Part shown: piece after piece, positions 49,051 through 61,089 of the stretch
How positions within the stretch are numbered: position 1 is the stretch's first letter
Layout: every line of letters starts with the position of its first letter
The notes under the pieces: generated by a model
The model's database searches: none
The model's input: only the letters and a program-made list of their open reading frames with translations
What the model was told of the DNA's origin: nothing
Assembly: GCA_900074885.1 (NCBI GenBank)
Contig: FJUW01000025.1
Span: 262,152 to 326,151, forward strand
Reading direction: 5' to 3'
Source of the DNA: Rhynchosporium graminicola
Lineage: Eukaryota; Ascomycota; Leotiomycetes; Helotiales; Ploettnerulaceae
DNA length: 64,000 nucleotides
Program-made: the position numbers and the translations under genes

Positions 49051-50031
49051 GCTGAAGGGTCATCAGTCAAGATCGATCCATGAGTCCTTCTGACACTTGT
49101 GGCTAAGTGCGTGAGAGCGATGATGATATCTGAAGCTCGCTATTCAAATAAACGACAATTGGGAAAAACAAAGCTCAGAAGTGATAAACATGAATCCGAA
49201 AGAAAGGCACTGCGCAGATCTGACGTACCAATTTCATGCACAAGTCCAGTGAAATTCAAAAGAGGAGAGGAGTCAGGTCTCAACGGGACATTGCGAGTAT
49301 GTTGCGAGTCATGCCAGCGTTGACTTTCGTCATATCCACGTGACGCATGTCACGATTCAGTATCTGGTGCCTGGCGCACGCGAACCGCTCTGGTGGGAGT
49401 AAAAGGAGATACATATAGATATAGTGATAACATGCAATCATAAGACATGTTCCCTGTGCCTGATCGAACGATCGGTGGGGTGTTCTGGAAGGTGCCACCT
49501 GACGTTGAAAAGTATCAGATGGCAGGGGAATCCCGATGGAGTGTAGATGAACGATAAAATAGCTCCATCTCATTTTCTGCGAGCGCAAGTTCGTCTGTAC
49601 TAGGACATGGATGGATGGTGGTGTATGGTTTGGCATTAATGCCGAAGGTAGGAGGACCAACCCAGTGTTGCCACCAGAGCAGAGGAAGATCACTTTGAGG
49701 CTGATCAGGTGGAAGGTCCTTATCTCGTGACAGTTAGTTAGGTCTGAAATCTCCCTCCAAAAAGCCCCGGGCGTCTCATGCATCCCCAGATTCATACATA
49801 TGATGCATGTAGCTCTTCCTGGCCGCAGTTATCGAGACGGGTCAACCAGCAGGCTAGGATACCTGCCACGTACAAATAACTAATGTAACCAGCCAGGTGT
49901 AACGTCCGAATTCGATCGTGTAGTTCGTAGCTCGCTCCATATGAGGTCTGCACCCTGAAATACTGTGCATGAAAGCTGTTAGAGGGAGTGCCTGCTCATT
50001 GGACAAGCGCATTTGGGGAGTGGCTGCTTTG

Positions 50032-50071
<40 letters not shown>

Positions 50072-50078
50072 GGATGGA
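50032..50078. repeat. (TGAT)n microsatellite
   Basis: About ten tetranucleotide units ending in GGAT variants. Confidence 0.95.
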
Positions 50079-50440
50079 TCCGGATGTTGGTCGTGAGGGC
50101 GTTTTTTCGTGATAGGATGCGGGATGGTAGGGGGGTGGGGGAGGGGGTGAAATGCAAACAAACAAATGTGAGATACTCGTACCACCACCGACTTATAAAG
50201 GGCGCGATGATGGGGTGGGTGGGATGTAGTATGCAAGACGCGCGAATAGGAAGAGTTTTCTAAATTCGTGGCATGACTTGACGCGGGAGGGAGGGAGTCT
50301 CTTGAGTTGCATATGAATAACTATGAGACGACGATTTAGAGTCTGCATTGCATACTGTAGTTGTGGCGGTTAGGTCAGTACGACATCGATATGGATACAA
50401 GATTGCTTTTGAAATGGTGACTGACATTCGTGGAGAACCG

Positions 50441-50468
50441 AGGAGAGGAGAGGAGAGGAGAGGAGAGG
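50441..50468. repeat. (AGGAG)n microsatellite
   Basis: Five pentanucleotide units. Confidence 0.93.
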
Positions 50469-50692
50469 GTGCATTTAGCAGGATCTTGGGTGTATTTATG
50501 TATTTATTGTGTTTGGTTCCCTGACAGCCTGAGCAGCTGGGCCAGACCTCGAGATGTATAAGTATCTCCCCCAGATTGTTGGAGATCCGACTCATACTAC
50601 TTACTACATGTACAGTCAGTCGGAGATTTCCTTATCACAACACTCGCCCAGGGTCTACTTCGATTTATAGCATTGAAAGTAAATAGAGCGGC

Positions 50693-50735
50693 TTGACACC
50701 TTGACACCCTTGACACCCTTGACACCCTTGACACC
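50693..50735. repeat. Nonamer repeat TTGACACCC
   Basis: Five units, the first and last one base short. Confidence 0.93.
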
Positions 50736-50850
50736 GCCGCCGAATGCGGGCGGGACTGATCCTCGCTCGCCATCGGTGCAGGTGCGTGAGTGAGTGAGTG
50801 ACTCTTCAACCTCGACGACATCTTATGTATCTCATCTCGTCTCATCTAGT

Positions 50851-50900
50851 CACATCACATCACATCATACTGTACTATACAGTATCACATCACATCACAT
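50851..50900. repeat. CACAT repeats flanking a perfect short palindrome
   Basis: CACAT units lie on both sides of ATACTGTA-CTA-TACAGTAT (50,867-50,885), an 8-bp-arm hairpin, about 0.7 kb upstream of the ATG1 start. Confidence 0.85.
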
Positions 50901-51452
50901 CGGTCAACTCTACTCTGAGCTTGAGCAATTGCTTCTAGCCAGCCCTCTCTCTCTACCTCTGGCCCCCTTTGGCTTTCATCTCTCTCCTCATACCCACTTG
51001 TCGAGTCACTTACTTCTACAAACACCGCTCACCACACCACATACAAGCTGATCAATCTCCCCGCTATCGACCCCCCAATTACAATACTTTTGCCCTCGAT
51101 AGATCCACCCTCTCGCCTTTCTATCCCACACCCAGCTCAGCTGCACCCCGTCCGAGCCCCGTCCCCGTCCTCCCAGCAGCCTCGCCCAGTGGCCTCGTAA
51201 CCTACCTTGTCGACCTACGTCTTCACAACCTCAAGCCGCCTCCCCGGAAGCCTGTCTGCCAGCCACACATTCACGCCTTTTTCTTCTCCCCATCCAACGG
51301 CATCTCGAAGCGCCTTGGAAGATCTGAGCGTTGCCTGACCATCGAATCCTCACTCGCTTTACCAATTCCCTGGTGCCCTTCGACCTCGACCTCCTCTGCC
51401 TGACACAGCTCTTCGAGTACTCGATTCTCCTTGTCAACGTCGTCGTGTGCAC

Positions 51453-51500
51453 ATGCAGAATCACCTCACTTCGAATCCATATCCTCATCTTGACTGGTAG
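51453..51500 (+). promoter_or_regulatory. Possible upstream ORF in the ATG1 leader
   Basis: ATG at 51,453 opens a 15-codon frame closed by TAG at 51,498-51,500, 64 bases before the ATG1 start. If the transcript includes it, it could lower ATG1 translation. Transcript start is unknown. Confidence 0.35.
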
Positions 51501-51564
51501 CACCAAGTAGCTTCATTCAAAGGGCTCCGGACCTCTCTGTCCGCCAGAGCTCGAACCCGCAGAT

Positions 51565-54500
51565 ATGGCGGCACAACCGCCCCCGTCCTCGTCGTCTTCT
51601 AGGCGGACGAGGACGGGTGACAAAGTGGTGGGATCTTTCAGCATTGAGGACGAAATAGGCAAGGGAAGCTTTGCCACTGTTTACAGAGGGACACATAAAG
51701 TATGTCGATGATAGCTATACAGTTGGGCGTCATGGCCTGATTTTAGTCATGATGGGCTTCATTGGAGCTCGACCGACGCTTGACAAAACGCATAGCTAAC
51801 ATCCTTTACAGAGTTCCGGAGCCTTAGTAGCTATCAAGTCGGTGAACCTTTCGAAACTCAACAAGAAGCTTAAGGACAACCTCTACTGCGAAATTGAAAT
51901 CCTCAAAGGCCTCCACCATCCACATATCGTTTCCTTGATCGACTGTAGGGAATCAGTATCACACATCCATTTGGTTATGGAATACTGTTCTTTGGGAGAT
52001 CTTTCCTATTTCATCAAGAAGAGAGACAAGCTCGCCGACAATCCAGCACTAAGGGACATGGTCAGGAAATACCCAATGCCGGATGCTGGAGGGTTGAACG
52101 AAGTCATTGTTCGACATTTCTTGAAACAACTTGCGAGTGCTATGGAATTTCTGAGGGATCGGAATTTCATTCATCGGGATGTCAAACCACAAAATCTACT
52201 TCTCCTTCCGTCACCACAATACTTGGCAAAGTCCAAAGACAACCCCCAGGTCATGAGCGCAAATGGCAAAATAGACGTTCCCATGGCAGGTTTAACATCC
52301 TTACCTATGCTGAAGATCGCCGATTTTGGATTCGCTCGGTCACTACCATCGACGTCACTGGCTGAGACGTTATGCGGCTCCCCGCTTTACATGGCACCTG
52401 AGATCTTGCGGTACGAAAAATATGGTCCGGAGGCGGACCTATGGTCAGTAGGCACAGTACTATTTGAAATGATGACAGGTCGACCGCCATTCCGTGCTAC
52501 AAACCATGTGGAATTATTACGAAAAATCGAGCAGGGCGAGGACCATATCAGATTTCCGAAGGATGGCATTATCAGCCCACCCATGAAGGAAATCATCAAG
52601 GCACTATTAAAACGAACACCAGCTGCGAGGTTGTCCTTCGAAAACTTCTTCAAGCACTCGGTCGTGGTGGATGAAATTCCTAATCTGGTTGGTGACGATC
52701 GTCCAAAGGAGATCCGAGCGCCAGCGTCCTTGCCAACAGAGACCATAATGACGAGGACAGCTTCCACGAGAAGTGATAGGAGACAGCCTGCTCGTAGTGA
52801 GACACCAACATACTCATCTTCCCCTAGAGAGCGTCAACCGCCACCTTCACCAAGGACACAGGTGGTTGATCCCGTGAGACAATTGGCAGGCACTCCCCCT
52901 CGCCAAGCACTTCCTTCATTACCTTCAGCTCGTGAGCAGAAAAGACCATCCATTCAGCCTTCGGCGACAGCGCCAAACGTGGAGACAATACTAGGCGGTA
53001 GACCACCTTCCCGGACATTTGGTTCGACAGCAAAAGAACAGAGACGACTATCATCTAGGCAAGCATCTGTTGATGAAATTCCCCCGGTAGTGAAGAAGCC
53101 ACTCGAGGAATCCCAAACGCGGGAACAAATAGCCGCAGCACAGGCTGTTCAAGATGAACGTGATTATGTTGTTGTTGAGAAGCGAGCCGTGGAAGTCAAT
53201 GCATTTGCAGATGAACTGGCTGCAAATCCTAGGCTCCAAACCAAACATTCCTCGTTGCCAGCCCGAGCCAGCCCGATTACTCGCAGAGCGACAACCCAAG
53301 GCAATCCTGCCTCAGCTACTGGTGCAGTCCCTTCTTCTCCTTCCCGTGCTGTACAGATAGCCCAAGGACGAACCCGGCCTGAAGTCGTACCACAACGACA
53401 GAATTCGTTTGGCAGATCCTATGGAAGTCCTTCCGGAACGACCTCCGCCATCGCTAAGGCACTTCATGGGGCAAGTGTGAGAGTGTTTGGAGTCGGATGG
53501 AGTCCACATCTAATCGGAAAAGGTGTTTCTCCCCCACAGATGTACACACCTTTTCCTGCATACCCAACACCCCAAGTAGTAGCTGGCTTGATCGGAGACA
53601 GCAAATCAGCTGGTCCAATAGATGAGGATCAAAAAGCAGTCAATGTGATCGAAGAATCGGCTACGAGAAGTGATGTTGTATATGGCTTCGCTGAAGTGAA
53701 ATATAAGCAATTAATTCCAATGGCACCATCGATGGACCACGGGCTCGGCGGGGCTATCATGGAGAAGCCAGGCGAGGCAGATGAAGATGATGGGTTGACT
53801 GTGGAAGCAGTTGTTGCGTTATCCGAAGAAGCTCTTGTTCTATACGTTAGAGCCTTGTCATTACTCGCTAAGTCTATGGACATCGCCGGCGCCTGGTGGT
53901 CTCGCAAAATCCGACATGATGCAGTCACCGGAGGACATTCATCAGCCAGCAACGCGGCGGCAGGAAATCGTATCAACAGTGCTGTGCAATGGGTCCGTAA
54001 TCGATTTAACGAAGTGTTGGAGAAGGCAGAAGTTGTTCGACTAAAGCTTATCGACGCTCAGAAGAAACTGCCCGAGAATCATCCAGGACACCCAAGCAAC
54101 CATGCTACGGCTTCTAGACTTGGTGGTACCTCTTCCACGGATGGAGTTCATCTGAGCTCAGGCATCACGGCCGAGAAGCTCATGTATGACAGAGCATTGG
54201 AGATGAGCCGCTCAGCAGCCATCAACGAAATTGCCAACGAGGATCTCCCCGGCTGCGAGATTTCGTACATGACCGCCATTAGGATGCTCGAAGCAGTATT
54301 AGAGAACGACGATGAGGTTCAGCCTCCTCAACGAAGGCGTGCATCCAGTCTCCGAGAGCCGAGAGAGAAAAAAGATGACGACGGCACTGTGAATGGCATC
54401 AATATTGACGACAGACAGGCTGTGATGAAAGGTATGTCATCCGTTTCTATTTGTCATTTTCACCTTGACATTTGCTCTTTCCTGTCTTTGAGTAATGTTA

Positions 54501-54666
54501 ATATACAATAGTGGTCCAAATGGTCCGCTCCCGCCTCTCGACTCTTAGAAAGAAGATGCAATTGATCGCCAAGCATAACAGCCTCCCTCCATCGTCACCA
54601 CGACCTGCAAGCATTGCTCACAGTCCCGGAACTACACCTACAGTAGCTACCATGTCACAATCCTGA
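51565..54666 (+). CDS. atg1: Autophagy serine/threonine kinase Atg1, three exons, 969 aa
   Basis: Exons 51,565-51,699, 51,812-54,431 and 54,512-54,666. Introns of 112 and 80 nt begin GTATGT and end ACAG and ATAG; the first has branch sequence GCTAAC. Protein start Met-Ala-Ala-Gln-Pro. Kinase domain about 24-328: glycine loop Gly32-Lys-Gly-Ser-Phe-Ala-Thr-Val39, catalytic Lys54, His166-Arg-Asp168, Asp216-Phe-Gly, activation-loop Thr231, Ala-Pro-Glu 240-242. A long Pro/Ser-rich linker contains an Atg8-interacting motif Tyr497-Val-Val-Val500, the same string as in yeast Atg1. The C-terminal helical region (about 700-960) matches the tandem MIT domain that binds Atg13. Length is normal for Pezizomycotina. 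Atg1 starts autophagosome formation at the pre-autophagosomal site under TOR control. If intron 2 is retained the frame stops at 54,511 and removes the last 50 residues. It lies only 3.9 kb from the RIP-mutated block but shows no RIP damage. Confidence 0.96.
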
Positions 54667-56513
54667 GCCATATTCCAGTTAACTGACGTTACGTCTACCA
54701 AGAGAGTAGCAAGTCTCTCTCTCTCGCATCACATACTCAAGCCGGCGCGCTGGACAGGATACCAGCCCACTCGCCCTATACGGCTCACAAGATGCCCACA
54801 CAGCATTATCATCATCGGCGTTTGATACCAATGATTATAATTCAATTTGTCACCCACGGTCTAGAAATACAGAAAAATCGACCTACCTACCTTTTTAAAA
54901 CTGTCTACTGTTTTAGATTCAGGAGCAATTTCCAACTCTTATTCTTTCGTTTCTTCTCTTCGTTCTTCTTTACTTCCCTTACTGCTAGGATGGCATTGGA
55001 TTGTATGTTGATTCATCATCATTATGGATTGGATTTGATTAGTTACTGGCGTTTGGGGATCTGGGATGGAGGTAAGGCAGCTCTTTATGAGAGCTAGCCT
55101 TTTGTTTATTAGCTGGCATTGCAAGAATAGCGAGGCGAGCGTACTCTCCTTTCTGCTAAGGATAGAATCTGGTTTTAGGAGGGGTGTAACGAGGATTGAG
55201 TACGATGAAGGACACCTTTGCTCATAGCTACATACGTTAGCTAAATAAAGGCAGATAGGCAGACAGCTAGCTTGCTGCACGGATGAATCAACGAATGAAT
55301 GAATAAGTAAATGGAAACGAATACCACAGCGATTCGCACGAGAGTTAATAATTCAAAGTCGTACATGAATATGAGCGACGCGGTTGTGATGTGACGTGTT
55401 TCGCCTTATCTAACCCAGCTAGCTACTTTCCCAGAAATAATATCCTTCGTAAATCAATTTCCCGTTTTTCATTAGCTTTTTTTGCTTACGATGCATGCAT
55501 TCATATTCATTTTATTCCGATGCTGCAAGAGATAGACAGGGAGAGAGCGCAGGATCGACCCTTACAGAGCAGAACAGCACATGCATATAGTCTAGTATAG
55601 AGGATAAGAACAAGGATTTCTTTTTCCGACGCACAGTAAGTATACATTGAACATAGTACATTCTGATAGGCGAGCAAGCAAGTAAGCAAGCAAGCAAGCA
55701 GGTAGGTAGTAGGTAGGAAGGTAGGTAGGTAGGTAGCTATCTGTTCTGAATAATCAAGTATCCTCTTCTCTAGACTTCCTTGCTTTTTTGAAAGTGTTGA
55801 TATGGTGGCAATGCATTTGAGATTGTGACTTTCCAAAACGCGAAGGAATACAGATAGGGGACCGGACTGTCTACATATTATCTATCACTAGTCCGATGTC
55901 TATCTGCTGATACCATGGACTAGCGGACAAGTATATGAATTTTTATCTTTCTTTTCATTTCATTCTTCTAGTACACATGCTGAAGAGGTAGCTCGATGCC
56001 CATGCCCGTTGTCTATTGCTTCGCTTCGCCAGATGTCAAGACACCAGCAAGCCAGGTAGCCAATCTCACTCCCGCCCGAGAAGGACTCCAAAAACACCTA
56101 GCAAAAGCAAGAAAGGCGAGCAAAGTCTGCAGGATCCCCAGCTCCATGATATGATCACGTACCACCCTAGGCAGTCCATGTCCATGCCTGCACGCCCAAT
56201 TCGCCAACTAGTGCAGGGAAGTCCTGCTACTCAAAGCCAAAGCGTGCGCCATTCGATACCCTCCACGCATGCCATGCCTCCCAACGCAGTTTTTGCTTCT
56301 GTATTATACGGGTATGCCTCGTTTCTTTCCCGTCCCGACGAACGCCTTGCTGGGTATTGTACAAGTATGCCATGATGCTATGCAACCCATTCCGATGATA
56401 CATGCGAAGAAAGTCCAATTAACTTCAGAGGACGAAACGCTAAATCAAGAGTAAGAAGAAAAAGAAGAAAGGGGAAAAGCATATGCGTGTGCGTCTGCAT
56501 TAGAGATGAAGAA
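54667..56513. other. Convergent intergenic region between atg1 and the F-box gene
   Basis: The 3' ends of both genes face each other. T-rich stretches at about 54,890-54,980 and 55,440-55,480 may belong to 3' UTRs. An AAGC/AGGT microsatellite lies at 55,672-55,737. Short ORFs on both strands show no recognisable protein. Confidence 0.6.
55672..55737. repeat. (AAGC)n then (AGGT)n compound microsatellite
   Basis: Units change from AGCA-type to GGTA-type at about 55,700. Confidence 0.93.
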
Positions 56514-59456
56514 TCACTGGTAAGTGCCGTAACGCATCGCGACGTCCGGGGATGGATTTGCAAGAAGAGAACCAATGGTGATCTTGCGATCGCCAGGGCG
56601 AGCAGATCCAGAGTCCGAGCCGAAGAAATTATTGTTATGGTTATTGGAAGCCTGAGAGTGATGCATGTATGCATTGTTTGGGAAATGTGGGTTCAAGGCC
56701 ATGGGCAGTTGAAGTAATCCATGATTCATGTCAGAAGGTTGGGTGTGAAACTGTGACAGTCCTCCTTGAAAGTGATTTCCGAATTGATTAGACAAGAACA
56801 TGTCCGATTGTAGACTAGGTCCTGTAGATCTCCCGTAGTTATTGTTTGTGGGAATTCCATAGCTGTGATTACTGGACGGATCCGCAAACATGCCACCGGA
56901 ATGCATCATGTTGTTGGCCCGATCCGCCATGAAATTTTGAATATTTGTCTGGCTGGCTTGCTGAGCGCCGAATGCTGTGAACTGATTATATCGATTATTT
57001 TGTGCCTCCTGAATTGCTAACACTTGACTTTGGAAGGAAATCGAGTTATAGCAGCCTCCAATGCTGGACGCATGTTTTGGAAATTGAACATCTTGTGACT
57101 GCTCAATGGAAATGGACGCGTCTTCCTGGTCTTGCTCGGCGCTCTGACACTCACCACTCTCAAGTCGACGTTTCTCAGCACTATTGTCCCATTCCTTTTC
57201 GATTTTCGGCTTCAGTGTTCTCCAGCCTCTCTCAGTGCCGGAATCGCGAAAAATACGAGTGGCGGCCTTATAAGCCTTGGTGTTCTGAACAAAGCTGGCA
57301 GGAATATGGGGAAGGTCCTCTGCTGCACGTTTAGTGAAGAGATTTCTACGACCGTCCCTGAGCTTGTTGTACTGCTGTGCATCCTCGAGTCGTTTCTTCT
57401 TGATAGCTCCCTCGATCTTGAGAACCCGTGCCATGTGCTCGTCATTCTTCGCCTTTCTCTCTTCCAGGAAGTCTGTCTGCTTCTTCGCTGCTTCAGTCTC
57501 TCTCTGTGCATGCTCGGTCCTAGCAGAGGCGTTCTCAGCAGCAGACTTTGTCGGGTCGTCCTTGAACGGCGGAACCTTAAATGCTTCATACTCTTCAATG
57601 ATTTGGTCGACTTCGGTCTTGATGTAGTACTTATAGATTCTCGGGGCTGTCATGGCTCGCCCGTCAAGATTCTCGACGACGTTATGGGCCTTATTGAATG
57701 AATCGTACATGCCCATCGGAATACATTCAAGGAGCTTAGTAAGAATCGTTCGGTTTGGAAGATCGTGTTGACGAGACTTCATAATTCGATCTTCTCGTTC
57801 GATCTTCTTGCTCCAGCACGAACTACACCATCTCTTCGCCCAGGACCAGTGAGTTCTGGACGACAGCTCGTCGTTACAGCCTGGTTCAAGGCATCCTTTG
57901 CCTCCCAACAAATCAGTGTATTGCTTCTCGGTCAGCCCCAGGACACTAGCAGGTGGTAAGTCGGCACCGTAGTTCTCAAGTCGTTGATTGACACGCAGCG
58001 AAGTGAATCCGTCGACCAAACCCCTCCACTCCTTGTTGACAAAGCGAGCTTTCTTGAGAAAACCGGGAGGAGAGAACTCAAAGATTCGCATAATTATGTT
58101 ATATGGCTGGTCCAAGGTTAGAGTTTATGATATACGTGAGTCGTCAAGAAAACTTACTAGTATGGGCTTTTCCGCCTTCTCCTCCTTCTGCTTGGTTTTG
58201 GGTATACGCTTTGCTTTCACCTTGGGCACGTCCGGTTTTTGCCTCTTGACTCGTGGCTTCCCTTCGCCCTTCGGCTTCCTCTTTTTTGTGAGAGGGGGTT
58301 CCATTGCGTCCATGCTGTTTTGCGCCTTGAAAAGTGGACTGTTGACACCAGGATGAGGAACGATCGCGACCGGAGAATTGTGGGAAGAGGCCAAGGTTAG
58401 AGTAGACGTGGACGGAAAGGTTGAAACTGCTTTGTTGTTGATTGCGATTGATCTTTCCTTTGATTGAGGCGCTAGCTTGCTGTTGTTAGGCACCTTGTTG
58501 ACGGGTAGGAAGTTCTTTATCTGAGAGGGTAGGTTCTGTTGAGTTCGACTTTGAAGGTGAGAAGAAGAATTGCTATATGGCTGGTGACGGGTAGAGGGCG
58601 GCATTGCTGAAAGTGGTGTAAAGTAACCACCACCTCCAAGATTTGTCTGCGTATTGTTTGAGCCCTGACTCGCCTGTGGGTGCCGATTATCGGACATGGC
58701 CGAATCAAGTCGTAGCGGCTCGCTCTCTGGATTTGGTAGATTTGACATATTCATATGTCTGCCGCTTGACTGTCTAGACATCGGCTGTGGTGTGAATGTG
58801 GAAGAGCGGCCAGACGGAGATTCAACGTTATATGGCGACTCGGTACCGTGGAATGGGGAAGATGTTGCTCTAGAAGCAGAAGGTCCTTCACTTCCGGGCA
58901 GCATCTGCTCCAAATGCTCCATCTGCTGTGATGAAGAAGATGTTGTGCGTGTATTGGAAGTACAAAGCTTAGAGTTTCCCATTGTCGTCTGAGTAGAGAA
59001 GGGCGGCACCAGGATCGTGTTTTGTGAGCGAACGGGTCCGGTATGTGATAATTGCGAAGAGAAAGCGGCAAATGGATCAGGATGAATGTCGTCGAAATGA
59101 TTCGATCCCCGATTTGCTGGGAATCTGGTGTCCGACATGACCCCCCTTTTGGTATTGGTATTTGAACAGAGTGGTACGTTGGCGGCAGCCCTTGACGTTT
59201 GCACTGGCCCCGCCCCCTCACAGAAGGCCAATAGTACGTTCAAAGCACTGGCAACCTCAGGTGACGGAGAGGTGAAGGTAGGTGGCGATGTCAAGGAGAA
59301 GTTGTCATGTTGATTTTGTGCGTTTCCATTTTTCGAATCCTGGATGAGGGAGGCCACGATCGTTCGGGCAACTCGCAGGCCGTCGGGGTGCGAGAAGTAG
59401 AAATACGTGCTATCATCGGAGCTCTGCTCAGGAAGAGAGGAGGATTCGGAAGACAT
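56514..59456 (-). CDS. F-box protein with disordered N-terminus and Cys4 motif, two exons, 963 aa
   Basis: Exon 1 59,456-58,158 (ATG), intron 58,157-58,107 (51 nt, GTAAGT...CCAG), exon 2 58,106-56,514. The second part alone has no ATG at its open frame start (only TTG), and the splice joins both frames in phase, so this is one gene. Residues 1-390: Ser/Asn/Gln-rich, disordered. 390-430: dense Lys/Arg blocks, a likely nuclear signal. 431-470: F-box (Leu-Pro-Tyr-Asn-Ile-Ile-Met-Arg-Ile-Phe-Glu-Phe), which spans the exon junction. Cys505-x4-Cys510-x16-Cys527-x2-Cys530: possible zinc site. About 621-698: charged coiled coil. The C-terminus is Asn/Gln/His-rich. An F-box normally binds Skp1 in SCF ubiquitin ligases; the target is unknown. 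Function is inferred from the F-box only. Confidence 0.85.
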
Positions 59457-59756
59457 GATTGATTGGCAAAGGAATTATCGTCGAAGATATTTGCGGAAGG
59501 GGTCGTGGTCGTGGTCGTGGTCGTGATGCGAGAACGCCCCCCAGACGGCTTCGACGTGCGGTCGTCCCTCTTCGCATGCAACAAGATTCGGATGTTGACC
59601 CTTTGTCCGCTGGAAGCAATGGTGAAACCGAGGGTCGAGAATGAGCGAGTGCTAGTTCGATGATAAGTCCGGTGTAGAGTTGGATGTGATAATTACCTGA
59701 TCGTGATGATTGTGATTGCTCGTCGAGTGCAGTGTCGGGCTTTGTAAAGTTGTGAA

Positions 59757-59793
59757 GGTGTGGTGGTGTGGTGGTGTGGTGGTGTGGTGAGGT
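59757..59793. repeat. GTGTGGTG minisatellite
   Basis: About four 8-bp units in the leader or promoter of the F-box gene. Confidence 0.9.
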
Positions 59794-60336
59794 GATGCTG
59801 TCGTGTGTTGTGTGGTGTTGTGTTGTGATATGTTATGTTGAGTGGTTGAGTGGATAGAGAGGCAGGAGTGTTTGGGCGAGAGAGTGAGAGAGTCCGTCGC
59901 AGAGGGAATTGGAAGGCTCGTGAGTCGCTTGCCGCGGGCTGATGCGGTGGTGCGGTGGTGCGGTGCGGCCGTGGTGGTTCTTTTTGCCTGGGCCGAAGCC
60001 TGAGTCTGAGTCGGAGTCTGAGCCTGAGCCCTGAGCTGAGCCGGAAGTGAGGTTACCGTTCGTTAAACTACCCATACCGTACCTACCTTGGAGGCGGACG
60101 GGGACGAGGGGGACGAGACAATTAATTTGATTGACTCGACTGACTATAAATTGATTACCTAGGGGCTACCTAGGTACGAAAGTAGCTAGTCGTCGGATTA
60201 GATAAGTACTAATAGTTAGTTAGCACTTGCCGTCCAGTCGGACTGACCTGGACTGGACCATAATCGAGTGACCTCTCTTTCCTACCTTACCTAGGTACTC
60301 AAATGACCTACCTACCTGACCATGGATTGTCTAAAC

Positions 60337-60401
60337 CATAGACATAGACATAGACATAGACATAGACATAGACATAGACATAGACATAGACATAGACATA
60401 G
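60337..60401. repeat. (CATAGA)n microsatellite
   Basis: Ten to eleven perfect hexamers. Confidence 0.96.
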
Positions 60402-60489
60402 GTACAGGTACCTAGTTAACAAGGATATAGGAACACCAAACACAATGAGTGACCACCCAGGTCACTTATAAGGAAAGCAAGCTGGGGAA

Positions 60490-60519
60490 GAATGAATGAA
60501 TGAATGAATGAATGAATGG
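60490..60519. repeat. (GAAT)n microsatellite
   Basis: About seven units. Confidence 0.95.
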
Positions 60520-61089
60520 AAGGAGCAGTCCAGACCAGGCCGGGCCAGGCCAGGCCATTGACTGTCAAGCAGCTACTTACGGTAATACAGTACAGTAGCA
60601 GCAGATCCACTTAACCACTACTTATAACAACTCCTCCACCAATCGCGGACTATCATTCTATGCTTAGTGCATTACGATAGAGGGACGTGCACCTGCCACT
60701 TCCGGATGAGCATGTATCAATTCAGTAATTTTAGACGTCCTTCCTGCCCTCCTCCCTCCTTTGCACAAAGGCCCGATGATAAAGAGCTCGTTCGTGAACA
60801 TCGCCAATAAACGATCAGGTCTACCTATTTACCTAGCTAATTACCCAGTCCTCACGGCATCCTCAGCTTACCAAATGACAGCTGCTCAGTCAATCCCGGA
60901 TCTGAAAACCGTTTGCGAGGTTATGCATGAACTTGTTAACGCAACAGCAAGGCACAGCTAAGCCTCCCACCGGCAATGGTAAATGGCTTTGCGTTCATTC
61001 CAAGTTCGTCCTCTAGCATACAAGTTCTGCAGTGAGGTTTTCCATTTGTGCTTGCTTCTTACACGCCTCCTGCCGCTCTCTTGCTATGC

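Larger units (their letters stand above)
49051..51452. other. Intergenic region upstream of ATG1, rich in short tandem repeats
   Basis: No convincing gene. Several overlapping short ORFs on both strands come from repeats or pyrimidine-rich DNA. It contains the TGAT, AGGAG, nonamer and CACAT repeats listed separately. The last 600 bases are C/T-rich on the plus strand, as is common for fungal promoters and 5' leaders. Confidence 0.6.
59457..61089. other. Intergenic region upstream of the F-box gene, repeat-rich
   Basis: Upstream region of the minus-strand F-box gene. Holds GGTCGT (59,501-59,528), GTGTGGTG (59,757-59,793), CATAGA (60,337-60,401) and GAAT (60,490-60,519) repeats. An 80-codon minus ORF at 60,075-59,833 starts Met-Gly-Ser-Leu-Thr-Asn but is mostly low complexity, so it is not called. 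Confidence 0.55.

Noticed and set aside
49280..49795. 171-codon minus-strand ORF
   Set aside because: Low-complexity, Met/His/Pro/Leu-rich composition, no domain, no intron context; reads as chance openness.
49854..50263. Overlapping ORFs with Ser-Ile-Asn-Gln repeats
   Set aside because: They translate the TGAT microsatellite in several frames and have no independent support.
50794..51506. ORFs upstream of atg1 on both strands
   Set aside because: C/T-rich leader DNA; the amino acids are Ser/Pro/His-rich as expected from composition.
57132..57701. 189-codon plus ORF opposite the F-box gene
   Set aside because: Shadow of exon 2 in the antisense frame.
59833..60075. 80-codon minus ORF starting Met-Gly-Ser-Leu-Thr-Asn upstream of the F-box gene
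   Set aside because: The start looks gene-like, but the rest is Ser/Asp and His repeats and I could not find a splice joining it to the F-box frame.
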